DNA from: a virus
Direction: 5' to 3' (one strand)
IMG/VR virus record: IMGVR_UViG_3300036852_000313
Location: 1-52,228 of that record
Length of the DNA: 52,228 nucleotides
In this document: in pieces, positions 22,268 through 30,502 of the stretch
Layout of the letters: the number at the start of each line of letters is the position of its first letter
Numbering within the stretch: the stretch's first letter is position 1
Made by a program: the position numbers and the translations under genes
The notes under the pieces: model-generated
Told to the model about the DNA's origin: nothing
Database searches by the model: none
What the model saw: the letters and a program-made list of their open reading frames with translations, nothing else

Positions 22268-22819
22268 ATGGCAAAGCGTCCGCTGGTTGCAGCGACAATT
22301 CGCACCGAATTCGGCGATGTGCTCGATGAGCCCGCGTTTCACGACATCGCGGGCTCGGCCAACGATCTGACCTACGTGCCGGGCTTCAGCGACATGCGGC
22401 GCGCCCGCGACCTGGAGCTTGCAGCAGTCGCAAGCGGTCAGAAGCCAAAACACGAAGCCAAACTGACGCCACTGCCCGTCAACGTGCGGTGGACGCGCTC
22501 TACCACGCCGAAAGGCGCACCGGATGGGCGCAAGCAAATTTCAACGGCGAACCTCGGTTATCGCACAGCCAACAAAGACCAGATCGGAAAAACTGACTGG
22601 CTGACTGCGCTGCCGCCAGGCGCCACCATCGAAGCCGATGGCTCGATCCGCAAGGGCGACACGATTTTGATGGTCACTGACGGTAAGACCGCTGCGCGTA
22701 ACGCCGCTCGCAAGGCTGTGCTAACGCAAAGAATGTCCGAAGATGTCGGCGCCGCCGCAGGCGGGCTGCTCACGCTCAACAAGCCCGGCACGGACGCCTA
22801 CGTGCGCAAGGAGGCATAA
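22268..22819 (+). CDS. Hypothetical capsid-region protein
   Basis: 183 residues with basic patches and a KGDTILMVTDGKTAARNAAR segment. Unrecognised. Always-cotranscribed position between scaffold and capsid genes suggests a minor head or assembly factor. Confidence 0.6.
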   Translation: MAKRPLVAATIRTEFGDVLDEPAFHDIAGSANDLTYVPGFSDMRRARDLELAAVASGQKPKHEAKLTPLPVNVRWTRSTTPKGAPDGRKQISTANLGYRTANKDQIGKTDWLTALPPGATIEADGSIRKGDTILMVTDGKTAARNAARKAVLTQRMSEDVGAAAGGLLTLNKPGTDAYVRKEA

Positions 22820-23299
22820 ATGGCATACGGACTTATTCCCGCGCGCGGCAATTGGGAAAGCCGCTGGTTTGAGACAGCGAGTGCTGCAACGTATCCGAAA
22901 GGCTCTGCCGTCAACTTCGATGACGCCTATCGGCTCAAGGAATATGCCTCGACCGATTCACAGGTCGTTGGCATTGCTGCCTCATACAGCACACAGTCCA
23001 CGTCGATTCGTGGCCTGAACATGGTGCAGGTCTATGTGCCCGCGCCCGGTTGCACTGCGTACAGCGACGTGACGACCGGCGTTACACAGTCGGCGCTCAG
23101 CATCGGCAAGAAAATTTGCCTGTACAAACAGGGCGATTATGCCTCGTATGCTTCATCGCTCATCGGGCATTCATCGCGCTTCAGCGGCGTTGCTCAAGTC
23201 GTCGGCCCCATCGACGCTACGAGATCGCGCGTCGAGATTGCATTTAACACCGAAGGCGTCGCGTTCTACAGCACGTCGTCTGTCACCTTCGCCAGCTAA
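22820..23299 (+). CDS. Putative capsid decoration protein
   Basis: 159 residues, almost entirely predicted beta strands, Ser/Thr/Tyr-rich, with no Trp/Lys-rich enzyme features. It is translated directly before the major capsid gene, as head-decoration or stabilising proteins often are. GGAGGCATAA precedes its ATG. Confidence 0.6.
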   Translation: MAYGLIPARGNWESRWFETASAATYPKGSAVNFDDAYRLKEYASTDSQVVGIAASYSTQSTSIRGLNMVQVYVPAPGCTAYSDVTTGVTQSALSIGKKICLYKQGDYASYASSLIGHSSRFSGVAQVVGPIDATRSRVEIAFNTEGVAFYSTSSVTFAS

Positions 23300-23311
23300 G
23301 GAGGCGTCCAA

Positions 23312-24226
23312 ATGATTACTCGCTCACAGGCGCTTTCGTTGCTGGAGCCCAAGCTCAGCAACATCTGGAACGAAGCTTATCCGCAGCGCCCCGTCGAGTA
23401 CACGAGCTTCGTGAACATTCGCGAAGCCAAAAAGCGCACCGTCACCGACTTCAAGCTGTCGGACTTCGGCCCGCTGCGTCTCAAGGGCGAAGGCGAAGCC
23501 ATCGTCTACGATGATGCGCTGTTCGGCCCCGAGAAGTCGTACACCCCTGTGCGTTTCGCCGAGGGCTACAAAGTCACGCAGGAAATGATCGACCACGAGC
23601 TGTACGGGCAGGTCGAGAAATTCGAGCGCGCCCTTATCAAGTCGGCGATTGATTTGCAGGAAGTCACGGCGGCGCTGATCCTGAACAGCGGATTCGGCAC
23701 GACGAATTCCGATGGCTTCAGCTCGACTGGCTTCGACAGCCTTCAGCTTTTCTCGACGGCGCACACGCGCCTCGACGGCGGCGCAGTGTTGCGCAACCGT
23801 CCAAGCACCGATGTGGACCTCGGCGTCACCGGGCTCCAAAACGCCCTGATCGACTGGCACACGCAAAACCTCGATGAGCGCGGTCGCCCGCAGCTCATTC
23901 GCCCGAAGCTCCTGATTATCAGCCCGAGCGACCTGTTTACGGCGCGCGAACTGCTTCAGTCAGAATTCAAGCCCGGTACCGCGAACAACGAGATCAACGC
24001 ACTCCGCGAGGAGGGCTTGAGCTTCATGGTGTCGCACTACACGACCGACACCGACGCTTGGTATCTCATTGGCGATCAACACGACCTGAACTTCCTTTGG
24101 GACGTGCGCCCGCGTGGTGGCATGGAGGAGGACTTCGACACCGAAGTCATCAAGCGCAAGGTGGTTGAAGGGTTCATGGCCGGTCACGGCGAGTGGCGTG
24201 GGGCGTGGGGCACGAGCGGAGGCTAA
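23312..24226 (+). CDS. Major capsid protein
   Basis: 304 residues; probably the HK97 fold. An N-terminal arm-like helix (SQALSLLEPKLSNIWNEAYP) leads to TVTDFKLSDFGPLRLKGEGE (E-loop-like), a long spine-like helix region (EMIDHELYGQVEKFERALIK) and the FSTAHTR and LLIISPSDL segments typical of Mu gpT-like head proteins. The strongest ribosome site in the arm, TAAGGAGGCGTCCAA, precedes it, as expected for the most abundant product. Confidence 0.85.
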   Translation: MITRSQALSLLEPKLSNIWNEAYPQRPVEYTSFVNIREAKKRTVTDFKLSDFGPLRLKGEGEAIVYDDALFGPEKSYTPVRFAEGYKVTQEMIDHELYGQVEKFERALIKSAIDLQEVTAALILNSGFGTTNSDGFSSTGFDSLQLFSTAHTRLDGGAVLRNRPSTDVDLGVTGLQNALIDWHTQNLDERGRPQLIRPKLLIISPSDLFTARELLQSEFKPGTANNEINALREEGLSFMVSHYTTDTDAWYLIGDQHDLNFLWDVRPRGGMEEDFDTEVIKRKVVEGFMAGHGEWRGAWGTSGG

Positions 24227-24229
24227 GCC

Positions 24230-24625
24230 ATGGCTGGAAACATTTCCGACCAAACCACGGTACTCAGCAACGTTTCGCTGACGGGGAATCTCGCGTTTGA
24301 CTCGACACTCAACGTGTCGGGCACGTCTAGCTCGCGCGTCACTGCCGCGACGGTATGGGCGACTTCACAGGTCACGACACCGAACGTTAGCGCCATTTCG
24401 TTGCAGGTCGTGGGCGGTGTGCAGGCGTCGGGCGTCACGTTCGACATGCGCACCAACGAGGTCATTCCGTCCTCGGTCACGTATGCGGGCGGCGCCTCAA
24501 TCTCCGGCTTGACCATCGGCCAGTGGGGCTTCGTGTTCAATGCATCTGGCTTCAGCATCGCGTTCTCCAGCGGCAAGTCGGCGTACTTTTTCGGCGGCAG
24601 CACACTCAGCGCAGCGATCACGTAG
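24230..24625 (+). CDS. Small beta-rich structural protein
   Basis: 131 residues, Ser/Thr/Gly/Val-rich, wholly beta in character, with no charged enzyme-like motifs. Starts three bases after the capsid stop. Probably a head- or tail-surface protein. Confidence 0.6.
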   Translation: MAGNISDQTTVLSNVSLTGNLAFDSTLNVSGTSSSRVTAATVWATSQVTTPNVSAISLQVVGGVQASGVTFDMRTNEVIPSSVTYAGGASISGLTIGQWGFVFNASGFSIAFSSGKSAYFFGGSTLSAAIT

Positions 24626-24636
24626 GCGAGACGCAT

Positions 24637-24969
24637 ATGGCGCTTCCGCTGGCGTTTCGGCACACTGCGCTCGGCGTTGATACGTCGAACCTGACTGGCG
24701 CCCCGCTGTTGGTTGCGGACTGGCGCCAGATCACGCTGAGCATCGTCACGCAAACCACGACCGCGAGCCAGTTCACTGTCATCGGCACCAATGAGGACGG
24801 ACTTCAGGCTGCGCTCTCGACGCCATCCCAGACCGTCAACGGTGCGTGGAGCATCTTGACGACACTCACCGGGCAAGGCATATACGAGTTATCCCCCGGC
24901 TTCCGCTGGCTGAACGTGTTTCGGCCCAGCGCCTCCAGCGCAACGGTGGTGTTCGCAGGGCGGACCTAA
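24637..24969 (+). CDS. Small beta-rich structural protein
   Basis: 110 residues from ATG 24637 (MALPLAFRHTALGVDTSNL). Beta-rich with a segment FTVIGTNEDGLQAALSTPSQ typical of virion proteins. No family name can be given. Confidence 0.6.
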   Translation: MALPLAFRHTALGVDTSNLTGAPLLVADWRQITLSIVTQTTTASQFTVIGTNEDGLQAALSTPSQTVNGAWSILTTLTGQGIYELSPGFRWLNVFRPSASSATVVFAGRT

Positions 24970-24970
24970 C

Positions 24971-25423
24971 ATGTGCGCGATGGTCGCGCAGTTTATGGTG
25001 CGGTCGGTAGACTCGATTGGTGGCGCAGGCAGCACAAGCACAGTTACAGCCGACACCACAGGAGAACTGCTGTTTGGTGGCATCACTACCGTTGCCACGA
25101 GCAGTTTCGGTGCGCTTAACACAAGCTCGTTGCATGCCACCGAAGTGAATCGTGTCTCGCCTATACCAAGCGCAATCACTATACTAGGACTACTTGCTCA
25201 CATAGATAACTCTGGTGGAGCATCGCGGCAAAGTGTTACGGTGCGCAAAAACTATGCAGCCTCGGCGCTGTCAGTCAGCGTTGCTGCCGGAGCCGCTATG
25301 CAAATTGCAGAAAACTATGCTTCGGCGCTCACATTCGCGCTGGGGGATACCTTCGATCTTCTTTTTCAGTCTGGTGGTAGTCCATCCTTTTGTTCGGGTG
25401 TGGGCATTGTTATTCAAGCCTAA
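24971..25423 (+). CDS. Tandem beta-sandwich virion protein, copy 1
   Basis: 150 residues. C-terminal half carries the motif VRKNYAASALSVSVAAGA...ALTFALGDTFDLLF, shared with the next two genes (VRK-x6-SALS, then a strand ending in gD-F). N-terminal half GSTSTVTADTTGELLFGG is more diverged. Probably a repeated appendage or collar protein. Confidence 0.65.
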   Translation: MCAMVAQFMVRSVDSIGGAGSTSTVTADTTGELLFGGITTVATSSFGALNTSSLHATEVNRVSPIPSAITILGLLAHIDNSGGASRQSVTVRKNYAASALSVSVAAGAAMQIAENYASALTFALGDTFDLLFQSGGSPSFCSGVGIVIQA

Positions 25424-25432
25424 CGAGGCGCT

Positions 25433-25888
25433 ATGCCTTTCTTAGATTCGCAGCGCATTCAGCAAGCTCCAGTGGCGTCTGTTGCCACCGTATCCTCGGG
25501 GGTGACAGCGCCGCATTTTGTCTTGGGGCCTATAGCACTCGTTCCTGCCATATCTGCGTCTACCACACAATTTGTGCGACTCAGCAACACCGCTCCCAAT
25601 GCTCAGGAAAACAACGCAATTGTACCGTCGCTCAGTACACTAACCATTACGCAACTTGTTATAAGCACATCGGCAGCACAAAGCGGGACAGGCACACTCA
25701 CGCTTCAAGTACGCAAAGCGCAAGCCAACAGTGCATTGTCCGTTGTAGTACCTGCAGGAGGCGCAGCGGGTTTGTACAGCACCGCTAGCACAGTGACCTT
25801 CGCACCAAAGGATTTGTTTAGTATTTCCGCCGTTAACGCTGCAACTGCCGCGTCCACGGCCTTCTCTTTCACGCTTATCGGCACATGA
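25433..25888 (+). CDS. Tandem beta-sandwich virion protein, copy 2
   Basis: 151 residues. Contains LTLQVRKAQANSALSVVVPA and VTFAPKDLFSISA, clearly the same domain as copies 1 and 3. Copy 3 starts within its stop codon (ATGA). Confidence 0.65.
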   Translation: MPFLDSQRIQQAPVASVATVSSGVTAPHFVLGPIALVPAISASTTQFVRLSNTAPNAQENNAIVPSLSTLTITQLVISTSAAQSGTGTLTLQVRKAQANSALSVVVPAGGAAGLYSTASTVTFAPKDLFSISAVNAATAASTAFSFTLIGT

Positions 25889-26253
25889 TTTGGATGTGGA
25901 CAGCGGGCAAACCCGCACTTACGTCTAACGTGACGTGGTTTACGGCGCCGGGTGATGCTATACCGGGTACTACCGAGGAGCCGGTTGTACTCAACTCTAA
26001 CATTACCGTCAGTGATTTCTGCGTCTATGTGGGCGGTGCGCAGCCGAGCAGTGGTTCGCTACTCGCGACTGTGCGTAAAAACGCTGTGGATAGCGCCCTT
26101 TCTTTGACGATTCCGCTAAGCAGCACTACAAGCGTATACGCCGCCGCAAGCAACGTCACATTTGCGAGCGGTGACCTATTCAGCATTTCGCTCAACAATC
26201 TTGCGTCCGCGAGCGCGATCAGCTTACTCGGCTTTGGGGTGACATACCAATGA
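25885..26253 (+). CDS. Tandem beta-sandwich virion protein, copy 3
   Basis: 122 residues. Contains LLATVRKNAVDSALSLTIPL and NVTFASGDLFSISLNN, the cleanest version of the shared motif. Shorter than the other two at the N-terminus. Confidence 0.65.
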   Translation: MIWMWTAGKPALTSNVTWFTAPGDAIPGTTEEPVVLNSNITVSDFCVYVGGAQPSSGSLLATVRKNAVDSALSLTIPLSSTTSVYAAASNVTFASGDLFSISLNNLASASAISLLGFGVTYQ

Positions 26254-26271
26254 TTCAGACGAGATAGTATA

Positions 26272-26685
26272 ATGACTCCCAAAAACGGCTGGACTTTCGA
26301 GACGCTGTTGCGCTACGTCATAGCGCGCATTGACGGCGACGCACGCACTACCGAACAGCGCTTTTTGGATCATCAGGTCGCTGTAGATGCTGCGCTAAAT
26401 GCCACAAAAGAAGCAGTCCTTAAGGCGGAAATCGCGTCCGAAAAGCGCTTCGAGAGCGTAAACGAGTTTCATTCGGCGCTGTCAGATCAGCAGCGCACAT
26501 TGCTACCGCGCGTAGAAGCAGAACAGCGCTTGGCGCAGCTTGCTGACCGAATTGACAAATTAGAGCGAGCTGCCGTCGCGCAAACAGGCCAACGGGCAGG
26601 GCTTAGAGAAAGCTGGGGCTGGATTGTTGGTTTAGTCGCCTTTGTGGTACTGCTGTTGTCGCTTGCGCGGGAGTTTTTGAAGTGA
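26272..26685 (+). CDS. Coiled-coil protein with one C-terminal membrane segment
   Basis: 137 residues: a helical N-terminal two-thirds (ASEKRFESVNEFHSALSDQQ is a stretch I know from many phage proteins), a coiled coil around LADRIDKLERAA, then a single hydrophobic segment (GWIVGLVAFVVLLLSLA) ending REFLK. This layout is frequent among phage lysis or membrane-associated proteins (XhlA/holin-accessory style). A second holin-type protein beside the one at 11528-11866 is possible. A 54-base gap with no clear element follows. Confidence 0.65.
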   Translation: MTPKNGWTFETLLRYVIARIDGDARTTEQRFLDHQVAVDAALNATKEAVLKAEIASEKRFESVNEFHSALSDQQRTLLPRVEAEQRLAQLADRIDKLERAAVAQTGQRAGLRESWGWIVGLVAFVVLLLSLAREFLK

Positions 26686-26739
26686 GCCGCTACGCATCGC
26701 GCCTTTTAGAAGCATCGCTCAGCCACTAGATTACACACT

Positions 26740-27429
26740 ATGCCCGTTCTTACTCTTGCCCAAATCATTTCACGCGCAACCGAGCTTGCGGGTGGACGCC
26801 TCGATTGGAACGCCTCAGACGCGAGTTTCTACGTCAACCAGGCCGCAGGGTACGTGGGACGCTCGGTTGGCATCGAGCACCGCTCGCTTGAATCGAGCTA
26901 TGCTACCACGGTTACGTCAGGCGTTTCGCGCATGGTGCTGCCGAGCGACTACAACTACGCTATTGTGCTGAGCATCGGTTCTTCTGTGCCATCTGGCTCG
27001 ACTCGTTGGCGCATACTTGGGAAGCGTGACATCGGATGGGCCGACACGTTTGCGGGGCGCCTCGACTCCACAACCGGCCAGCCCGAAGCTTACGTCGAGT
27101 ACGGCACAAACTTCGAGGTCGTGCCAAGCCCAAACAGCTCGTACAGTCTCGTGTTGCGTTATCGGCGACAAACTGAGGAGCTGACCTCCAGCGGCTCCAC
27201 GTATGGCTTCGATCAGCAATGGCATTGGTCTGTTGTGCTCAAAGCCGCAGAATTGCTCGCGATGTCGCGCGGTGACACCGAGACCGAGCAGCTGTCGCGA
27301 AATCGCTACATCGACTATATGAACGCGGTGTTGCCGGATCAGGCGAAGAAAGTCATGGATCAGCGCGGTTCGCTTCAGCCCTTTCCGCGCAACCCGGCGC
27401 CGGGCGGCAACGGCTCGGCGGCGCTCTAG
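26740..27429 (+). CDS. Head-tail adaptor (tail tube) protein, copy 1
   Basis: 229 residues. Opens PVLTLAQIISRATELAGG; the centre has PSPNSSYSLVLRYRRQTEEL; then QQWHWSVVLKAAELLAMS. This belongs to the podovirus adaptor group (T7 gp11/P22 gp4-like role), which joins portal to nozzle. It is paralogous to the gene at 27810-28493 over the whole length. Confidence 0.75.
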   Translation: MPVLTLAQIISRATELAGGRLDWNASDASFYVNQAAGYVGRSVGIEHRSLESSYATTVTSGVSRMVLPSDYNYAIVLSIGSSVPSGSTRWRILGKRDIGWADTFAGRLDSTTGQPEAYVEYGTNFEVVPSPNSSYSLVLRYRRQTEELTSSGSTYGFDQQWHWSVVLKAAELLAMSRGDTETEQLSRNRYIDYMNAVLPDQAKKVMDQRGSLQPFPRNPAPGGNGSAAL

Positions 27430-27431
27430 CC

Positions 27432-27803
27432 ATGCCACCGCGCCAGCCGCGCTTCGGCTCACAGATTCTCGAAAATGTGCTGCGCGACATCGCGGCGCAA
27501 CGCGACGCAACGCGCGTGCACGCTGCTCAGCGTCCGGCGCACGTTGCCAACGCGAGTATGCTAGAGCAGCTATTTCCACACGCGAGCGTTATGCCCGCCG
27601 AAGCGCTCGCAATGTGGGCGGAGCGCGCGCTGTATGACGCATATCGACGCGCGATGAGCACAGGCGACGAGTTTCACAAGGGACCGTACCCAACCGACCT
27701 GCCCGCGCCCGCCGACACGCGCTGGCTCGACGCGACCGATCCAGCATGGGTCGGCCCGCGTGAGTGGGCGCAACCGCGCGCGAAAAAGCGCGACTCTCGA
27801 TAG
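27432..27803 (+). CDS. Hypothetical protein between the adaptor paralogues
   Basis: 123 residues, helical in the middle (EALAMWAERALYDAYRRAMS), Pro-rich and basic at the end. No family recognised. Inserted exactly between the two adaptor genes. Confidence 0.55.
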   Translation: MPPRQPRFGSQILENVLRDIAAQRDATRVHAAQRPAHVANASMLEQLFPHASVMPAEALAMWAERALYDAYRRAMSTGDEFHKGPYPTDLPAPADTRWLDATDPAWVGPREWAQPRAKKRDSR

Positions 27804-27809
27804 CGCGTC

Positions 27810-28493
27810 GTGCCCACGCTCACACTTGCACAGCTTGCGTCGCATGCGACGCGCCTCGCGGGCGCGCCAGCAACACCGCTGTCGCTCGCCTCGGAGTACG
27901 TAAATCTCGCATATGCGATGGTCGCACAAAGCTCTGGCGTGCAGCATGCCGCGCGAGAAACCGTGGCGCATGCCTCAACCTCGACCAGCACAACCACAGC
28001 AGAAAATCGACTCGCGCTCCCCAGCGATTTCGATTACGCAATCGGCGTTAGGCTTGGCGTGCCGAATTCATGGAGCACCGCGACTTCACGCACTACAACG
28101 TGGAAGCCGTTGCCGAAGCAGCCCGCGTCATGGTTTGAAACATGCGTGCATAACTCTGACCTGTCTGCCGAGCCTGAAGTCTACGGCGAATTCGCGACAT
28201 GGCTAGAGCTGTCGCCATCGCCGAACAGTGCCTACTCGGTCGAAATGCGCTACGCACGCAAGATCACGGAAATGACCGCCAGCACCGCGACGCCAATTCT
28301 CGACGAGCAGTGGCATTGGGCGATAGCGCTCAAGGCGAGCGAATTGCTAGCAAGTACTTCCGCCGAAAGTCAGCTTGAACTGCGCAATGCGCGGCGCTAC
28401 ATGCTGTATGTACAAGGCTTGCGCGTGGATCAGACGAGACGCCGTATGGATGAGCGAGGCATGCGCGTCGCGTACGTGCGCACACAGCACTAG
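27810..28493 (+). CDS. Head-tail adaptor (tail tube) protein, copy 2
   Basis: 227 residues from GTG 27810. Shares PTLTLAQLASHATRLAG, PSPNSAYSVEMRYARKITEM and EQWHWAIALKASELLAS with copy 1 (26740-27429), differing mainly in loops. Both being kept suggests two successive rings or a hetero-ring in the tail. Confidence 0.75.
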   Translation: MPTLTLAQLASHATRLAGAPATPLSLASEYVNLAYAMVAQSSGVQHAARETVAHASTSTSTTTAENRLALPSDFDYAIGVRLGVPNSWSTATSRTTTWKPLPKQPASWFETCVHNSDLSAEPEVYGEFATWLELSPSPNSAYSVEMRYARKITEMTASTATPILDEQWHWAIALKASELLASTSAESQLELRNARRYMLYVQGLRVDQTRRRMDERGMRVAYVRTQH

Positions 28494-28496
28494 AGC

Positions 28497-29825
28497 ATGC
28501 CAACGACACAATGGACGACGTGCACACCGGGCGCAGCAGGCTGGACGGCGTGTACACCAAGCGGAGCAACGTGGGGTGCGTGCACGCCGGGCGCGCTCGC
28601 GTGGGAAAACTGCGATGGCGTCGCCCCCACGATACTTGCGCTCAACCCAGCGAGCATACGCCAAGGCCAAGCTGCCACGGTCGTGCTCACAGGCACCGAC
28701 TTCGTTGCTGGAGCAAGCGTTGCTGTCTCTGGTACAGGTGTTACCATCAGTAACGTTGTCGTCGTCAACGCACAAACTATCACAGCGACATTTACAGTCG
28801 CGGCGAGCGCCGCAGCGACTACGCACACCATCGCCGTCACCACGCTATACGGCACGAGCAACGCGGCGACGTTCACGGTACAGCGCGTGCTTGACTGGAC
28901 GCTGCGCACGAGCGTTGACAACAGTTGGTGGGACGTGGTGTGGTCGCCGACAGTGGGTACGCTAGTCACAGTTGGGTACACAGGCGTCGGCACATCGGGG
29001 CGCGCCATGTCCTCCACGGACGGCATTACCTGGAGTGCGCAAAGCGTTTTCACAACTAAAAACTGGTTCGCTGGGGTGTGGGCGCCTTCGCTTAGTCTCT
29101 ATGTTGTAGTCGCGGATTTCGGCGTCACGCAACGCGTGATGACATCGCCGGACAGCGTTACATGGACACTTCGTACCACGCCTGCCGACAATGACTGGAA
29201 AGCGCTTTGTTGGTCGCCAGAGCTAAGCCTGTTCGTCGCGGTTTCAGATACAGGGTCAGGGAATCGTGTGATGACATCGCCCGATGGCATTACGTGGACT
29301 GCGCGCGTCTCTGCTGCCAACAATAGCTGGCGCGGCGTGTGCTGGTCGCCCACGTTGAGTTTATTCGTCGCGGTAGCTTACTCCGGCTCGGGAAATCGTG
29401 TGATGACCTCACCAAACGGCGTTACGTGGACGTTGCGCACGTCCGCTGCCGACAACGAGTGGTTCTCGGTGACGTGGGCGGCGGCGCTAAGCTTGTTCGT
29501 CGCGGTAGCGCGCACAGGCACGGGTGACGGTGTGATGACTTCGCCAGATGGCATCACATGGACAACGCGTACACCCGCTGCTGATATCGGGTGGCGACGT
29601 GTGTGTTGGGCGGCGGAGTTAGGTCTGCTCGTGGCCGTTGCGTCAGACAGCGGCGTCGGCAATCGTGTGATGACCTCGTGGGATGGTATCAATTGGACGA
29701 TTGGTGTGAGCGCTGCCGATAACAACTGGCGCTCTGTTGTGTGGGCGCCTGAGCTGTCGCGCTTCGTGGCGGTCGCAAACAACGGGTCTGGGCAAAATGT
29801 GATGACGGGCGAGCTGGCGGCGTGA
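28497..29825 (+). CDS. IPT/TIG domain plus seven-repeat beta-propeller protein
   Basis: 442 residues. The N-terminus has short WxxCTPG-type repeats (WTTCTPG, WTACTPS, WGACTPG, WENCDG); residues ~45-130 are an IPT/TIG immunoglobulin-like domain (ILALNPASIRQGQAATVVLT). The rest is seven repeats of ~42 residues, each W-T-x-R...W..V.WSPELSLFVAVA..GSGNRVMTSPDGIT. Seven blades suggests a closed propeller. A tail or head appendage that binds host glycans is plausible. The gene is followed at once (GTGA) by a glycosyltransferase. Confidence 0.7.
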   Translation: MPTTQWTTCTPGAAGWTACTPSGATWGACTPGALAWENCDGVAPTILALNPASIRQGQAATVVLTGTDFVAGASVAVSGTGVTISNVVVVNAQTITATFTVAASAAATTHTIAVTTLYGTSNAATFTVQRVLDWTLRTSVDNSWWDVVWSPTVGTLVTVGYTGVGTSGRAMSSTDGITWSAQSVFTTKNWFAGVWAPSLSLYVVVADFGVTQRVMTSPDSVTWTLRTTPADNDWKALCWSPELSLFVAVSDTGSGNRVMTSPDGITWTARVSAANNSWRGVCWSPTLSLFVAVAYSGSGNRVMTSPNGVTWTLRTSAADNEWFSVTWAAALSLFVAVARTGTGDGVMTSPDGITWTTRTPAADIGWRRVCWAAELGLLVAVASDSGVGNRVMTSWDGINWTIGVSAADNNWRSVVWAPELSRFVAVANNGSGQNVMTGELAA

Positions 29826-30502
29826 CCCAACTTATCACAGCCATGTTAGCGCGGAATGAAGCCGCACCAGATCGCTACCTTGCGCGCGTGCTCGCGCGGT
29901 GCGCCGAGTTTAGCGACGCCATTTTGCTGCTCGATGATGGCTCGACCGACGATACCGCACAAGTTGCACGCGCCGCTGGTTGCGTGGTGCACACGCGTGA
30001 CGGCGCAGGCTTCTGGGGCGTCACTGAGGCGCCTGCCCGCCGCGAGCTATGGGAACGCGCCGCAGAGCTTATAGGCGACGGTTGGGTGCTTATTTGCGAC
30101 GCCGATATGCTGCTTGAGGGTGACCCGCGCCCGTTGTGCGCAAGCTGGGAGGCTGCAACATGGGCGTGGCCGCTCGCCGATCTGTGGGATAGCGAAAGCA
30201 CCTTTCGTGTCGATGGCCCGTGGGGCTTTGGCCCAACTGTGCCGCGCCCGTGGCTGTTTCGCCCGAGTGCCGCACCGCAAGACTTCGTGCCGCGCTGGCC
30301 CGAGAAGTGCGTCCATACTGGACACTGCCCAATGAATTTCGGTGAAGTGGGGCCAACCTTTGTTGCGCCACCCGACGTGTACTGGAAGCACCTTAGCTAT
30401 TTGCGCCGCGAGGACCGCTTGCGTAAGCACGCACAGTATGCTAGCGTGACGCATCAGCTCAGTGATTTTGAGCGAGCGCACGCTGCAACCATACTCGATT
30501 GA
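29822..30502 (+). CDS. Family 2-type glycosyltransferase
   Basis: 226 residues. GT-A fold with ITAMLARNEA at the start, LLLDDGSTDDT (nucleotide-sugar Asp residues) and ICDADM as the metal-binding DxD. Starts at a GTG inside the propeller gene's stop. Sugar and acceptor unknown. Confidence 0.8.
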   Translation: MTQLITAMLARNEAAPDRYLARVLARCAEFSDAILLLDDGSTDDTAQVARAAGCVVHTRDGAGFWGVTEAPARRELWERAAELIGDGWVLICDADMLLEGDPRPLCASWEAATWAWPLADLWDSESTFRVDGPWGFGPTVPRPWLFRPSAAPQDFVPRWPEKCVHTGHCPMNFGEVGPTFVAPPDVYWKHLSYLRREDRLRKHAQYASVTHQLSDFERAHAATILD

